DNA of 64,000 nt from Candidatus Hydrogenisulfobacillus filiaventi (GTDB lineage: Bacteria; Bacillota; Sulfobacillia; Sulfobacillales; R501), in the NCBI GenBank assembly GCA_902809825.1, contig LR778114.1, positions 1,860,001 through 1,924,000 of the forward strand. Direction: 5' to 3'. The notes below the pieces were generated by a model. The model searched no databases. It was not told the origin of the DNA and saw only the letters and a list, made by a program, of their open reading frames with translations. The position numbers and the translations under genes are program-made. Every line of letters starts with the position of its first letter. Positions within the stretch are counted from its first letter, which is position 1. This document shows, one piece after another, positions 16,286 to 25,277 of the stretch.

Positions 16286-17509
16286 TCACTCCTTCGCCCG
16301 AAAGCCCATGTCGAACCCATCGTCGCCCTCGTGCTCCCGGCGGCGGCGATGCCAAGCAGCGGCCCAGCGATCCACCACCGTCCGAGGATCCTCCGCAAGC
16401 CCTCCTTCCTCCAGGGCCAGCCAGCGGAGCAGCAGTCCGATCTCGGTGAGAGCGGAGACGGGCATTCCTTCGCTGGCTGCCACGACGGCCCGCCGCTCCT
16501 CGTCCAGCAGGGCGTCCCCGAACCGCTCCCGCAGATACAGATCCCGCCATTCCGGACCCGGATTGGGAAACCGGAACACCCGGTCGAACCGGCCCGGCCG
16601 CAGGAACAGGCCGGGATCCACCAGATCCGGGTAGTTCGTGGTGGCGATCACGTAGACGCCCTCCAGCCGCCGATCCATACCGTCCAGCAGGTTCAGCAGC
16701 GTGGATCGGCTGGCCCGACTCTCCCGCACGGCGTCCAGATCCTCCAGCACCAGCATGCTGGGGGCCATCTCCCCGGCGACCCGGAACCACTCCACGAGAT
16801 CCGTGTCGGCCGTATCCCGGGTCAGGATCCTGACCATGCGGTAGACGCCAGGGGTCTCCAGCAACAGCGCATGCGCCGTGGTGGTCTTCCCGTTGCCGGG
16901 CGGCCCCGTGAACAGCACGCCGCGGCGATGGGGCAACCCCAGGCGCCTGTACTCGGACGCGCTCCGGAAAAAGCGCCGCACATCATCCCAGATCTCCCGG
17001 CGCATGGGCTCCGGCAGGATGACGCGGGGAGGCCCGGAGGGCGGGCGCTCCACCCCGTCGATCCCGATTCCACCCTGGTCCCGCATCCACCGCATCAGGA
17101 GGCCGCGCCAGGCGGCCAGGGCGCGATCCGCGTCCCGCAGGGGAGCCGCGACGGGCGTCAGCAGCAGCACGATCTCGGCTGGCGGCGTCGACAGTTCCCC
17201 GTCCTTCCTGCGCCACACGTCGTACCCACGCGCCAAGCCCCAGGGGGGATCCGCGTGATGGAACCACACCACTTGCCAAGCCGGCAGCACCACGTCCAGA
17301 GGGTCGTTGAGCCACACGGCCTCCTCATCCGCCACCCAGGAGGCCGCCTCCGGCAGCTGGGCCATCCAGCGCCAGAACCCAGCGTCCATCTCCCGGAACT
17401 CCCGAAGATCCCCCACGATGCGGACGATCCGCAGCGGAGGCAGGGACAGGGACGCGGCGGCCTCCCGTAGCCATCGGTGCACCTTCCGTCGCCATGTGCT
17501 GCCCGCCAT
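16286..17509 (-). CDS. AAA-family ATPase
   Basis: The 407-residue protein has a unique 180-residue N-terminal region and a C-terminal AAA module: Walker A GPPGNGKTTT near residue 208, Walker B MLVLEDLD near residue 254, sensor 1 ATTNYPD near residue 290 and the second region of homology LFLRPGRFDRVF with the arginine finger near residue 305. This is closest to the classic AAA clade (BCS1, FtsH or proteasomal type), not to helicase loaders. It probably remodels a protein complex. The partner is unknown; the small basic protein downstream is a candidate. Confidence 0.85.
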   Translation of the reverse strand: MAGSTWRRKVHRWLREAAASLSLPPLRIVRIVGDLREFREMDAGFWRWMAQLPEAASWVADEEAVWLNDPLDVVLPAWQVVWFHHADPPWGLARGYDVWRRKDGELSTPPAEIVLLLTPVAAPLRDADRALAAWRGLLMRWMRDQGGIGIDGVERPPSGPPRVILPEPMRREIWDDVRRFFRSASEYRRLGLPHRRGVLFTGPPGNGKTTTAHALLLETPGVYRMVRILTRDTADTDLVEWFRVAGEMAPSMLVLEDLDAVRESRASRSTLLNLLDGMDRRLEGVYVIATTNYPDLVDPGLFLRPGRFDRVFRFPNPGPEWRDLYLRERFGDALLDEERRAVVAASEGMPVSALTEIGLLLRWLALEEGGLAEDPRTVVDRWAAAWHRRRREHEGDDGFDMGFRAKE

Positions 17510-17530
17510 CCAGTCTCCTCCCTCACGGTC

Positions 17531-18058
17531 CTAGCGCACGGGGCGGTGCTTCACCAGCTGCCACCGCTTGCGCGCAGCCTCCGGGGTGCGCCCCAGCTGC
17601 GAGGCGATGTCGGTCCAAGACAGGCCCCGCTCCTTGCCGTGCCGCAACCTCCTCGTCTCCTCCTCCGACCACGGACGGGCCTCTGGCGGTGAGGAGGACC
17701 GGGAATGGTTGCTGTACCATCCCATCCTGATCGCCCGATCCCGCACAGAGGAAGGCGATCTCCCGATGCGCAGCGCGATGGCTCCCCAGGCTTCCCCTTT
17801 TCGGATCCCCTCCACGATCGATCGATCCTCCTCCGCCGTCCACTCCACCACCCGCTGTCGACGAGCGGACGGATCGTCGCCCCACCCCTTCGCACACAGC
17901 AGGCACGGCTCGGCTTCGGCCACCCGCCGAATGTACCAGATTGGCGGCTGCACCCACAGCGTTTCATCATGCCCGCAAATCCGATGAACCCGGATGGGCA
18001 TCCACGCCTCCACACCCGGTCGATCGCCGCCGGAGCTTCCAGTTTTCGCCTCGATCAT
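17531..18058 (-). CDS. Double SANT/Myb-like DNA-binding protein
   Basis: Two related helix-turn-helix repeats are visible: WTAEEDRSIVEGIRKGEAWG at about residue 73 and WSEEETRRLRHGKERGLSW at about residue 129, each followed by a recognition-helix-like stretch (GRSPSSVRDR and GRTPEAARKR). The N-terminal 65 residues contain CGHDE and CLLC, a possible zinc site. Such SANT-type phage proteins are probably sequence-specific regulators. It precedes the AAA ATPase gene by 21 bases, in the same direction. Confidence 0.75.
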   Translation of the reverse strand: MIEAKTGSSGGDRPGVEAWMPIRVHRICGHDETLWVQPPIWYIRRVAEAEPCLLCAKGWGDDPSARRQRVVEWTAEEDRSIVEGIRKGEAWGAIALRIGRSPSSVRDRAIRMGWYSNHSRSSSPPEARPWSEEETRRLRHGKERGLSWTDIASQLGRTPEAARKRWQLVKHRPVR

Positions 18059-18084
18059 GCGCGATCATCTCCATCCACTGCCGT

Positions 18085-18600
18085 TCATCTAGTTGCGCGG
18101 GAAACCCCGGCGTTCAGGCCGGGGAGGGATAGCGCAGCGGCGTAAGCCGCCCCTGTTACCGCTCCTCCTTTCGCAAAAGCTATCTTTGCCCACGAATACC
18201 CGTACCCGTCTGCCCGCTGAATCAGCGTACAGAAACGGTGATGGATGCCCTGTACCAGACCCGTTCCGGTTTGGATGTTAAAGCTGCCACTAGCGCGAAT
18301 CGCCACGCGACCCCGATACGTTCCCGCTTTTTTGCCCGTGGTGACGACGGCCTTGACCAGATCCCCGGTCTGGAATCCGAATGCGCTCTTGCGCCGCATC
18401 AGGTATCCACGCGGAAAGCCGTGTTTCGTCAGTCGCGTGCGCTGGTAGCTACCGCGTCCTGTGGCCTTGATGTTGAACACTGGCTGTTGCCATCCTTCGA
18501 TGGCGTCTACGTGCCCCACACATGCGGCGTCCAGGCAATGCTCCTTCGGTACCAGCAAGGCGTGGGGTCTATGACAAAATGCCTCCTTTTGCTGGCGCAA
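18085..18600 (-). pseudogene. C-terminal relic of an IscB RuvC/HNH nuclease
   Basis: The frame begins near the RuvC-III segment (EHCLDAACVG) and continues through the conserved C-terminal domain: RTRLTKHGFPRGYLMRRKSA, FGFQTGDLVKAVVTTGKKAG, GRVAIRASGSFNIQ and LIQRADGYGYSW, which are typical of IscB. The PLMP domain, RuvC-I and II, bridge helix and HNH are missing. The frame then reads into a GC hairpin (18104-18127) typical of the element's right end. It cannot be an active nuclease. It is a different subfamily from the IsrB at 38155-39192. Confidence 0.8.
18104..18127. repeat. Right-end hairpin of the IscB relic
   Basis: The stem CCCCGGCGTTCAGGCCGGGG sits at the 3' end of the relic, as the terminal hairpin does in IS200/IS605-type and ISC elements. 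Confidence 0.55.
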
Positions 18601-18711
18601 GCAAAAGCGGCGGCGACCGCCTCCCGCACCCGGGAGGCGGCGTGGTTGCCCACGCCGCCCATGCGGGTCCCAGGTCAGGCCGTGCTGGTCTTCGCGCGCT
18701 CCTTTTTTTTT

Positions 18712-19038
18712 CTAGGGGCGGCTCAGCCCATCCGCCCCCACGATGCGCCCATCCGCGTCCCGGATGGCTGGGCCCGGGGCGAAGACATCAGACCGACCCA
18801 TCGCAACGGCGGCCTGGGCCGCGAGGAGGGATGCCACATACACGACCCCAGGCTCCGGGGCTGGGAGATCCGTGATCTCCTGACCCAGGGTCATCCGATG
18901 AAGGAGAAGGCCCTCGATCTCCCCCTCCACCACGTCCTGGGCCGCCACCCGGGCGATGCGCCCGGAGGGCGGCAGGGTGAGAACGCTCCCATCCGCCTTC
19001 CGCAACTGGAGGGCGTGCGGCGTCAGGTTCAGGATCAT
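18712..19038 (-). CDS. Conserved phage hypothetical protein
   Basis: The 108-residue protein starts MILNLTPHALQLRKADGSVL after a GGAGGAG site. The pattern of NLTPH, then PPSGRIARV, then LPAPEPGVVYVAS is one I recognise from a common phage and bacterial small-protein family of unknown function. The length is normal. A terminator lies between it and the upstream gene. Confidence 0.7.
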   Translation of the reverse strand: MILNLTPHALQLRKADGSVLTLPPSGRIARVAAQDVVEGEIEGLLLHRMTLGQEITDLPAPEPGVVYVASLLAAQAAVAMGRSDVFAPGPAIRDADGRIVGADGLSRP

Positions 19039-19123
19039 CTCTCTCTGCTCCTCCTTCTTGCAATCTTCTTGCAATCGTCGTGGGCTGGGCGGCGACCGCC
19101 TGCCAGCCACATCAGGAGGAAAA

Positions 19124-19148
19124 GCCCCCGCCCGATCCGGGCGGGGGC
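19124..19148 (-). terminator. Rho-independent terminator
   Basis: An 11-bp GC stem with a 3-base loop is followed on the leftward strand by TTTTCC. It would end transcripts from the gene at 19181-19540. Confidence 0.7.
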
Positions 19149-19180
19149 GATCTCACCAAAAAACCCAACAGAATTTTATG

Positions 19181-19540
19181 CTATACGAGCAGGCATAAAC
19201 CCTCGCGCTCCCCCGTTTTTCTAAAACCATGCGCCAGAACCCGACCCGGGTCAGAGTTGGCGGGGCTTCGCCCACGGCGCTGGCGCGTCCATGAAGCAAT
19301 CTGGCATTGAACACAACGCCCGCGCATTCCCCTATGGGGCGACGCCAGCCCCGCGCCCCGGCGCGGGAGAGGATGATCGCGGCGCTTGCCCACGCACAGA
19401 GGGGCTCGCTGTTCGCGCATGGCGGCCGCGTATTCTTCGGGCCGACAAACAACCAGCACGTCCTCTCGGGTCTCTAGCACTCGGAGGACCGCAGTCTGGC
19501 CGTCTGATCGCCGGACTTGGATCAAATCACCTGCGTGCAT
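19181..19540 (-). CDS. Small hypothetical protein
   Basis: The frame starts MHAGDLIQVRRSDGQTAVLR and encodes 119 residues. The N-terminal 45 residues look like a small beta-barrel; the C-terminal half is basic with less convincing codon bias. The ATG overlaps an upstream TAA (TAATG), suggesting coupling. A good ribosome binding site is missing close to the start. Confidence 0.5.
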   Translation of the reverse strand: MHAGDLIQVRRSDGQTAVLRVLETREDVLVVCRPEEYAAAMREQRAPLCVGKRRDHPLPRRGAGLASPHRGMRGRCVQCQIASWTRQRRGRSPANSDPGRVLAHGFRKTGEREGLCLLV

Positions 19541-19550
19541 TATCCCAAGA

Positions 19551-19821
19551 TCAGCCTCCGCTTTCCTGGTTCGGATGCGATGGCTTTGCTGGCAACCCGC
19601 TTCGAGCGGGCCAGGTGGCCGTTCGCGGGGTGCCCGCCCCCCATATCCGCCACGGAGCCAAACTCCCGGCCCAACGCGGGGTGAGCGGGCGCGGCCAGTC
19701 GGCATGCCGAGCAACGACGAGCTCGTGTGGCTTCCAAGACATATACAGCGCCCGTCCTTTCCTTTTGCCGACTTCCGCCCCGCACAAGCGGACGGCGATG
19801 CGCGTGCGGGTGCGACACCAA
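19551..19821 (-). other. Coding region with unresolved frame
   Basis: Two leftward frames remain open here. One (to 19540) would end in TAATG overlap with the next gene and contains CSAC; the other (MSWKPHELVV onward, ending 19551) ends with a GGAGG that could serve the next gene. GC at third positions does not separate them. A GGGTGCGACA motif is at 19808-19817. The bases 19822-19887 show nothing. Confidence 0.3.
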
Positions 19822-19887
19822 TCCCGTTATCCAGGCTCCCGGGCATGCCGATACCAGGCGGGAGACCCCGCCTTGCCAAACAACATG

Positions 19888-20424
19888 CTACCTCGCCGCG
19901 CCACCGCTGTCGAGACCATCCATCCTGCGCCAGCCAGCCCGGGAACCGTCGACCCACACGGCGTCCACGCGATCCAGCAGCGCCGCCGCCACCAGGGATC
20001 GATGGCAGCGCAGGGCGTCGGCCTCCACGCACAGGAGGGCCATCCGATTCCCATCCCGCACCCTCTCCGCCAGCTCCTGCACCGTCGGCTCCTGCCACGC
20101 CAGCCATCGCCCATAGCCCAAGGCGAACGCCTCCCAGCTCCCGGAGGCCAGCAGATCCTGGCGCAGTGCTGGGGGACTGCCTAGACCCCGCGCCGACTCA
20201 TAGCCGACGCCCCATGCTGGCAGGGTCTCCGCCAATCCGCTGCGGGAGAAGCCGGGCTTGCGGCTGATGGGCGTCCATCGGATGTCCACGACGACCCGGA
20301 TCCGCTCCTCGGCCAGCAGGGCATGCAGGTCGTCCAGCGCCAGACCCTCGTATCCGATGGTGTGGAGGACCGGGCCTGCCTCAGCACTGTGGCGCGGGGC
20401 TTGCGCCGCCTGGTTTTCGATCAT
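19888..20424 (-). CDS. DUF488-family protein
   Basis: The 178-residue protein shows the family pattern: TIGYEGLALDDLHALLAEER at the N-terminus, VVVDIRWTPISRKPGFS next, and the Cys/His region LLCVEADALRCHRSLVA near residue 132. The biochemical role of DUF488 is not established. The ATG overlaps the stop of the upstream gene (ATGA). The length is usual for the family. Confidence 0.8.
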   Translation of the reverse strand: MIENQAAQAPRHSAEAGPVLHTIGYEGLALDDLHALLAEERIRVVVDIRWTPISRKPGFSRSGLAETLPAWGVGYESARGLGSPPALRQDLLASGSWEAFALGYGRWLAWQEPTVQELAERVRDGNRMALLCVEADALRCHRSLVAAALLDRVDAVWVDGSRAGWRRMDGLDSGGAAR

Positions 20425-20711
20425 TGTCCTGCCGCCCGCCGCACCTCGCCCGGCAGATCGTCCATCGGCATCTCCAGGCTGACCGAGACGCCGTCCACGG
20501 TTCGGAAGGCGGCGATCCGCACCCGGTCCGCGCCCACGCCCAGCGCGTCGAGCAGACGCAGCGCCCTCGCCAGATCGATCGCCACGACCTGCTCATCGCA
20601 GTCGAGCAGAATCGACAGAGACTCCTGAGACGCTCCGACATCCACCACGGCGACGTCAGACGCTCCAACCGCCTCCAGCCTCCGGCGCACCACGCCTAGC
20701 AACGTGTCCAT
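20421..20711 (-). CDS. Hypothetical protein coupled to the DUF488 gene
   Basis: This 96-residue acidic protein starts MDTLLGVVRRRLEAVGASDV. It alternates beta-type stretches (VAVVDVGAS, VRIAAFRTVDG) with helices and has no Cys. It was not recognised. Its TGA overlaps the DUF488 start, so the two are probably made together. Confidence 0.6.
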   Translation of the reverse strand: MDTLLGVVRRRLEAVGASDVAVVDVGASQESLSILLDCDEQVVAIDLARALRLLDALGVGADRVRIAAFRTVDGVSVSLEMPMDDLPGEVRRAAGQ

Positions 20712-20748
20712 GCCCTTCCTCCCTGCTCTTCATGCGGCTGCGGGGCGC

Positions 20749-21126
20749 TCAGCCGTCGATCTCCACGCCCGCCCGTTCCAGCCACCGGCGCAACCGCTCC
20801 GGCACGGGGTCCAATGGATGCCGCCGGGCATGCTCCACGTCCGCGGCGATTTCCCCGCTCACTTCAAACTCGAAGTACGCATAGGAGGGGTCATCCTCGT
20901 CATCCAGGTCGTGGCAATAATGGGGGTTCGTGGTCAGGGTCTCGTTGGTGGAGAACTCCCGGTTGGGACCGCCCGTCCGCGTCCCCACCACGATCCGCCC
21001 GTCATCCCACCACGCGCTACGGAATCGATCAATGTACGCTTGCCGCAACCCGATCAGCGCCAACAGCAGCACGGGATCGGGGTCGTGGTGATCATCCCCA
21101 AACAGTCGCAGGTGCCAATGGTCCAT
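20749..21126 (-). CDS. Hypothetical acidic protein
   Basis: The chosen ATG (MDHWHLRLFGDDHHDPDP) has AAGGGAG upstream; 125 residues. An Asp/His-rich N-terminus and the HDLDDEDDPSY stretch near residue 78 could bind metal, but no known motif is complete. No family is recognised. Confidence 0.6.
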   Translation of the reverse strand: MDHWHLRLFGDDHHDPDPVLLLALIGLRQAYIDRFRSAWWDDGRIVVGTRTGGPNREFSTNETLTTNPHYCHDLDDEDDPSYAYFEFEVSGEIAADVEHARRHPLDPVPERLRRWLERAGVEIDG

Positions 21127-21152
21127 TCCGTTTCTCTCCCTTCGAAACGCGA

Positions 21153-21542
21153 TCATGGGCGTGCCTCCGGCTCCGGCCTGGGCGCGTTGGTCTGGTCCCA
21201 TCGCCCGCCCCAGCCCATGGCCGCCTCCGCCGCCAGCCGCCAATGGTAGCGGGCGGAGGCGTCATCGTGTCGGAGCGCCCCGGGGGGCAGCGCCAGGCGC
21301 GCCACCGGCGGGGAGATGACGAGCAGGCGGTAGCCGATCCGCAGCCCGGGCACCCCGGACAGCGCCTCCTGCACCCGGACCAGCGCGGCGTGGGGCAGCC
21401 AGGCGTCGTCCCATCCGGCCAGCACCAGCCAGTCGCCGGGGCGCCAGGTCCAGTCGTCGGCCCGTCGGATTTCCCAGTGCTTCGCCTCCGCCAGGACGCG
21501 ATCCAGCCAGACCGGGGCGATCTTCTTGACCACCAGCCGCAT
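21153..21542 (-). CDS. DUF3850 / ASCH-like protein
   Basis: The 129-residue protein starts MRLVVKKIAPVWLDRVLAEA and continues KHWEIRRADDWTWRPGDWLV, a pattern of the DUF3850 family, which has the PUA-like ASCH fold and is thought to bind RNA or modified nucleosides. The GGGAGG site is eight bases upstream. It is common in phage genomes; the role is unknown. Confidence 0.7.
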   Translation of the reverse strand: MRLVVKKIAPVWLDRVLAEAKHWEIRRADDWTWRPGDWLVLAGWDDAWLPHAALVRVQEALSGVPGLRIGYRLLVISPPVARLALPPGALRHDDASARYHWRLAAEAAMGWGGRWDQTNAPRPEPEARP

Positions 21543-21565
21543 CGGGCGCCTCCCTCCCGGCATCG

Positions 21566-21595
21566 GCGGAGTCGCCCTATTCGGGGCGACTCCGC
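21566..21595. terminator. Hairpin spanning a stop codon
   Basis: A 12-bp perfect stem with a 6-base loop contains the TAG of the upstream gene in its loop region (stop at 21577-21579). No T run follows. It may stabilise the upstream message or limit read-through to the DUF3850 gene. Confidence 0.45.
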
Positions 21596-22386
21596 AGCCA
21601 GGCGTCCACCATCCGCACGGCCTCCTCGTCCGCAAGGTCGGCCAGGATGGCCCGGGCGATCTCGACCCGCGCCCCATGGGACACCCGCGCCCAGACGGAG
21701 GCGAGGTCGGCGCCCGAACCGGGAACGGGGCGGAGCGCCTCGGGATGGGCCAGGATTGCCCGCTGAGCGCGGGCGGGGGAGGCGTTGGCCGTCCGGCCGG
21801 CGGCGGGGGCCGTCCCCCGCCGGATGGACGCGGAGGGCGAACGCGCGGAGAAGCTGCGGATGGCGACGCCGCCGACCTCCGCGGCGTCCCGCAGCACGCC
21901 CTCCCATGCCCGCTCCGCGCCGTCGCGGATGATGCGCGGCGACCACTGGTCGCGCAGGCGCAGGATCATCCGATGGGCGTCGGTGTGGTCATAGGTCGAT
22001 TTGCCCGCCATCATCAAGGCGCGCCGATCCTTGGGGTCGGCGGTCAGCCATAGCGCCAGGTCCACGACCACGCTGGCCACCGCCTCCGCGCCCGGGGGCC
22101 CCATCAGCTGGGTGATCCATCGTTGCAGATCGTCTCCATCGAGCCCGCGGGCCCGGGCGCCGTCCAGGGGACGGAAGGCGGGGCCGATGCCGCGCAGGGC
22201 GTAGGTGACGGCCCGCATCCGTAGCCAGGCGTCCAGTCTGAAGGCCGGCGGCGCCTGTCGGCGCAGGAACGCGACGTCCCTGCCGTGCAGCGTCCGAAGC
22301 GCGACGTCCGCCGCAGCCAGCGCCGACCGGACGGGGCTGGCCCCCTCCAGATAGGCGTCCAGGATCCGCCTCCGGATCTCTCCCAT
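21577..22386 (-). CDS. Hypothetical protein
   Basis: The likely start is MGEIRRRILDAYLEGASPVR with GGAAGGAGAG upstream, giving 269 residues; an upstream ATG would add 12. The protein is mostly helical with a disordered Ala/Pro-rich stretch at about 200-225. It was not recognised. It is the last leftward gene before the rightward nrdD gene. Confidence 0.6.
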   Translation of the reverse strand: MGEIRRRILDAYLEGASPVRSALAAADVALRTLHGRDVAFLRRQAPPAFRLDAWLRMRAVTYALRGIGPAFRPLDGARARGLDGDDLQRWITQLMGPPGAEAVASVVVDLALWLTADPKDRRALMMAGKSTYDHTDAHRMILRLRDQWSPRIIRDGAERAWEGVLRDAAEVGGVAIRSFSARSPSASIRRGTAPAAGRTANASPARAQRAILAHPEALRPVPGSGADLASVWARVSHGARVEIARAILADLADEEAVRMVDAWLRSRPE

Positions 22387-22687
22387 CGGCTCTCCTTCCG
22401 ACCGGCCGTTGATCACCCGCATCGTCACCATACCCCGCGCCTCCCTCGTCGGTTTCGGGTCGGCCATCATCGCCGCCGTTTGGTGGAGCATCCCACGTTC
22501 GGGGCGATCTGTCAACGGTTCGGGCTGTGGGTTTCCGACCGCATCGCGAAGGATCCGTTCCTACGGACGTCCGGACGACCGGACCCGCCCGGTTCAGCCC
22601 GCTTCGGGCCGGTTTCCGGGGGGAACGACCCCAATGGACCACGCGGGGTCCCCATATCTTGTGGTATTCTTAGGAGGCATACTACAT
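22387..22687. promoter_or_regulatory. Divergent intergenic region before nrdD
   Basis: This 300-base gap separates divergent genes and must hold promoters in both directions. A TATTCT box is at 22665-22670 and AGGAGG at 22672-22677 serves nrdD. Inverted CCGG-rich sequences around 22590-22620 could fold. No clear NrdR box was seen. Confidence 0.35.
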
Positions 22688-24481
22688 ATGGGGGGGATCG
22701 CCATGAATCTGGTAGACGCCTACCTGGATCGCTCGGATTGGCGGGTCCAGGAGAACAGCAACATGGACTACAGTCTGCAGGGACTTAACACCTATCTGTC
22801 CGGTGCCGCTGTGGCGGATCACTGGCTGACGAGGGTGTATCCTGCTCCCATCGCGGAGGCGCATCGCTCCGGGGATCTGCACATCCATGATCTGGGCACC
22901 CTCGGACCCTATTGCGTGGGCTGGGACCTGTACGACTTCCTGCGCCGCGGCATCGCCGGCGTCCGGGGCAAGATCACCTCCACCCCGCCCCGCCATTTCC
23001 GCACGGCCCTGGGGCAGCTGGTCAACCTGCTGTACACCCTGCAGGGGGAGGCGGCGGGTGCGCAGGCGGTGTCGAACCTCGACACCCTCCTGGCCCCCTT
23101 CATCCGCGCCGACGGCCTCTCCTACGCCGACGTCAAGCAGGCCCTGCAGGAGTTCGTCTTCAATTTGAACGTCCCTACCCGGGTGGGCTTCCAGGCCCCC
23201 TTCACCAACATCACCCTGGACGTCACCGTCTCCCCCACCTACAAGGACTGGCCGGTGGTCATCGGCGGCGAGGACCAGGACACCACCTACGGCGACTACC
23301 AGGCGGAGATGGACCTGTTCAACCGCGCCTTCTGTGAGGTGATGCTGGAGGGCGACGGGCAGGGCCGGGGCTTCACCTTCCCCATTCCCACCTACAATGT
23401 GACCCGGGACTTCCCCTGGGACTCGGAGGTGGGCCAGGCCATCGCCCGCATGACCGCCAAGTACGGGACGCCCTATTTCGCCAACTTCGTGAGCGCGGAC
23501 CTGAACCCCGAGGACGCCCGCTCCATGTGCTGCCGGCTGCGTCTCGACCTCCGGGAGCTCAGGAAGCGGGGCGGCGGGCTCTTCGGCGCCAACCCCCTCA
23601 CCGGCTCCATCGGGGTGGTGACCATCAACCTGCCCCGCCTCGGGTACCTGTCCCGGAGCCGGGAGGAGTTCTTCCTCCGCCTCGCGCACCTGATGGACCT
23701 GGCCAAGGAGAGCCTGCTCGTGAAGCGCCGGCAGGTGGAGGAGTGGACCCGGCAGGGGCTCTACCCCTACTCCGCCGTTTACCTGGAGCCGGTGCGGGGG
23801 GCGTCGGGCGAGTACTGGAACAACCACTTCAACACCATCGGCCTGGTGGGCATGCAGGAGGCGGCCATGAACCTCCTGGGCCGGGGGATCGCGTCCGAGG
23901 CCGGGCACGCCTTCGCCCGCGAGGTGCTGGACTTCATGCGCGAGCGCCTGGTGCGCTACCAGGAGGAGACCGGCCAGCTCTTCAACCTGGAGGCCACCCC
24001 GGCCGAGGGCGTGAGCTACCGCTTGGCGCGCCTGGACAAGGAGCGCTACCCCGGCATCGTGCAGGCCGGAGACCCGGAGGGGGATCCTTACTACACCAAC
24101 AGCACCCATCTGCCGGTGGGCTACACCACCGACCCCTTCGAGGCCCTCGACCACCAGCACGACCTGCAGACCCGCTACACCGGCGGCACCGTGCTGCATC
24201 TCTTCTTAGGCGAACGGGTGGAGGATCCGCGGGTGATCGGGGAGCTGGTGACCGCCATCACCCGCAACTACGGCATCCCCTACTTCACCTTCACCCCCAC
24301 CTACAGCATCTGCCCCCGCCACGGCTACCTGGCGGGCGAGCAGTGGGAGTGCCCCTCCTGCCACGCCCCCACCGAGGTCTGGAGCCGGGTGGTGGGCTAC
24401 TACCGCCCGGTGCAGAGCTGGAACCGCGGCAAGCGGCAGGAGTTTTCCGATCGCCGCGCCTACGCCGTCCAGATGGATTGA
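22688..24481 (+). CDS. nrdD: Anaerobic ribonucleoside-triphosphate reductase (class III)
   Basis: The 597-residue enzyme makes deoxynucleoside triphosphates from ribonucleotides under anaerobic conditions with a glycyl radical. MCCRLRLD (Cys281-Cys282) holds an active-site Cys. C542-x2-H545 and C555-x2-C558 form the C-terminal metal site, and RVVGY puts the radical Gly at 570. The N-terminal ATP cone is absent, so allosteric activity control is probably lost. The ATG at 22688 lies ten bases after AGGAGG; 22703 is an alternative. No nrdG activase gene is in this window. Its very C/G-rich third positions look more uniform than its neighbours. Confidence 0.93.
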   Translation: MGGIAMNLVDAYLDRSDWRVQENSNMDYSLQGLNTYLSGAAVADHWLTRVYPAPIAEAHRSGDLHIHDLGTLGPYCVGWDLYDFLRRGIAGVRGKITSTPPRHFRTALGQLVNLLYTLQGEAAGAQAVSNLDTLLAPFIRADGLSYADVKQALQEFVFNLNVPTRVGFQAPFTNITLDVTVSPTYKDWPVVIGGEDQDTTYGDYQAEMDLFNRAFCEVMLEGDGQGRGFTFPIPTYNVTRDFPWDSEVGQAIARMTAKYGTPYFANFVSADLNPEDARSMCCRLRLDLRELRKRGGGLFGANPLTGSIGVVTINLPRLGYLSRSREEFFLRLAHLMDLAKESLLVKRRQVEEWTRQGLYPYSAVYLEPVRGASGEYWNNHFNTIGLVGMQEAAMNLLGRGIASEAGHAFAREVLDFMRERLVRYQEETGQLFNLEATPAEGVSYRLARLDKERYPGIVQAGDPEGDPYYTNSTHLPVGYTTDPFEALDHQHDLQTRYTGGTVLHLFLGERVEDPRVIGELVTAITRNYGIPYFTFTPTYSICPRHGYLAGEQWECPSCHAPTEVWSRVVGYYRPVQSWNRGKRQEFSDRRAYAVQMD

Positions 24482-24501
24482 GGATTGGACCCGAACGCGC
24501 A

Positions 24502-24530
24502 GCGGGGCCGGTCGCCAGGACCGGCCCCGC
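24502..24530 (+). terminator. Terminator after nrdD
   Basis: A 12-bp perfect GC stem with a 5-base loop lies 21 bases after the nrdD stop. The following TATT is only a weak T tract. It could also act on the convergent gene at 24568. Confidence 0.6.
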
Positions 24531-24567
24531 TATTCAGATGCCATCGCATGCGGCCGGCAGCGCCCGA

Positions 24568-25104
24568 TCAAGAAGCGCTCCTCCACATCAGCGCGGCGGA
24601 GACGGATACCGCCTGCACGGCGCAGACGGCCGTGGCCGCCCCGGGCGACGATCCCAGCTCCCGCAAGTCCGTGGCGGCGAGCGCCGCCCGCGCGAACGGT
24701 CGCCAAGCAGGCGGCGTAACGATCAGCACCTCCGCCTCATCGCCCTCCATCCGCATCCACGCCCAGGCGTCCGTGACTGGGGGCCATCGCGCCGCCAGTC
24801 CCAGCCGTAGGGCATGATCCGGCGTCCCGTCCGGAGCGCCCGCCAGCCGCCTGGCGGGCTCCACCCGCCGATCCGCCAAGCCCGGCCGCGCCAGCAGCCA
24901 CCATCTGGCCGTCTCCGCGGTGACTGGCACGTCGGCCCGTCCGGTGGAGATGACGAGACTCCCGTCGCCCAGGCGGCGAGGACGGCCCACAGCCACCAGG
25001 CCAACCTCGCCGTCCCGCAACCCGAACCGGAGGCCAGACCACAGCACCGCCGTCGCGGCCCACGTCCGCAAGTCCGCCATGGCCCGCCAATCGTTCCGAT
25101 CCAT
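24568..25104 (-). CDS. Hypothetical protein
   Basis: The start MDRNDWRAMADLRTWAATAV follows AGAGGAGGGCG. The 178-residue product is Ala/Trp-rich with several beta-like stretches in the middle and no membrane segment. No family is recognised. The 170 bases between it and the polymerase gene hold no other gene. Confidence 0.55.
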   Translation of the reverse strand: MDRNDWRAMADLRTWAATAVLWSGLRFGLRDGEVGLVAVGRPRRLGDGSLVISTGRADVPVTAETARWWLLARPGLADRRVEPARRLAGAPDGTPDHALRLGLAARWPPVTDAWAWMRMEGDEAEVLIVTPPAWRPFARAALAATDLRELGSSPGAATAVCAVQAVSVSAALMWRSAS

Positions 25105-25277
25105 CAGCGCCCTCCTCTTGCGCCCGCCATCATCCGGGGCACCCACGCCGTCCAGATCAGCGCTCTTGAATCGGTATCGCCTCCCGACGATCTAGCGCGA
25201 ACAAGCCAACGGGCGCGCCGGGTGCGAACGCAACCTGGTCTTCCTGATTACTAAAACACGCCGTAGTGCGCCAGTTG

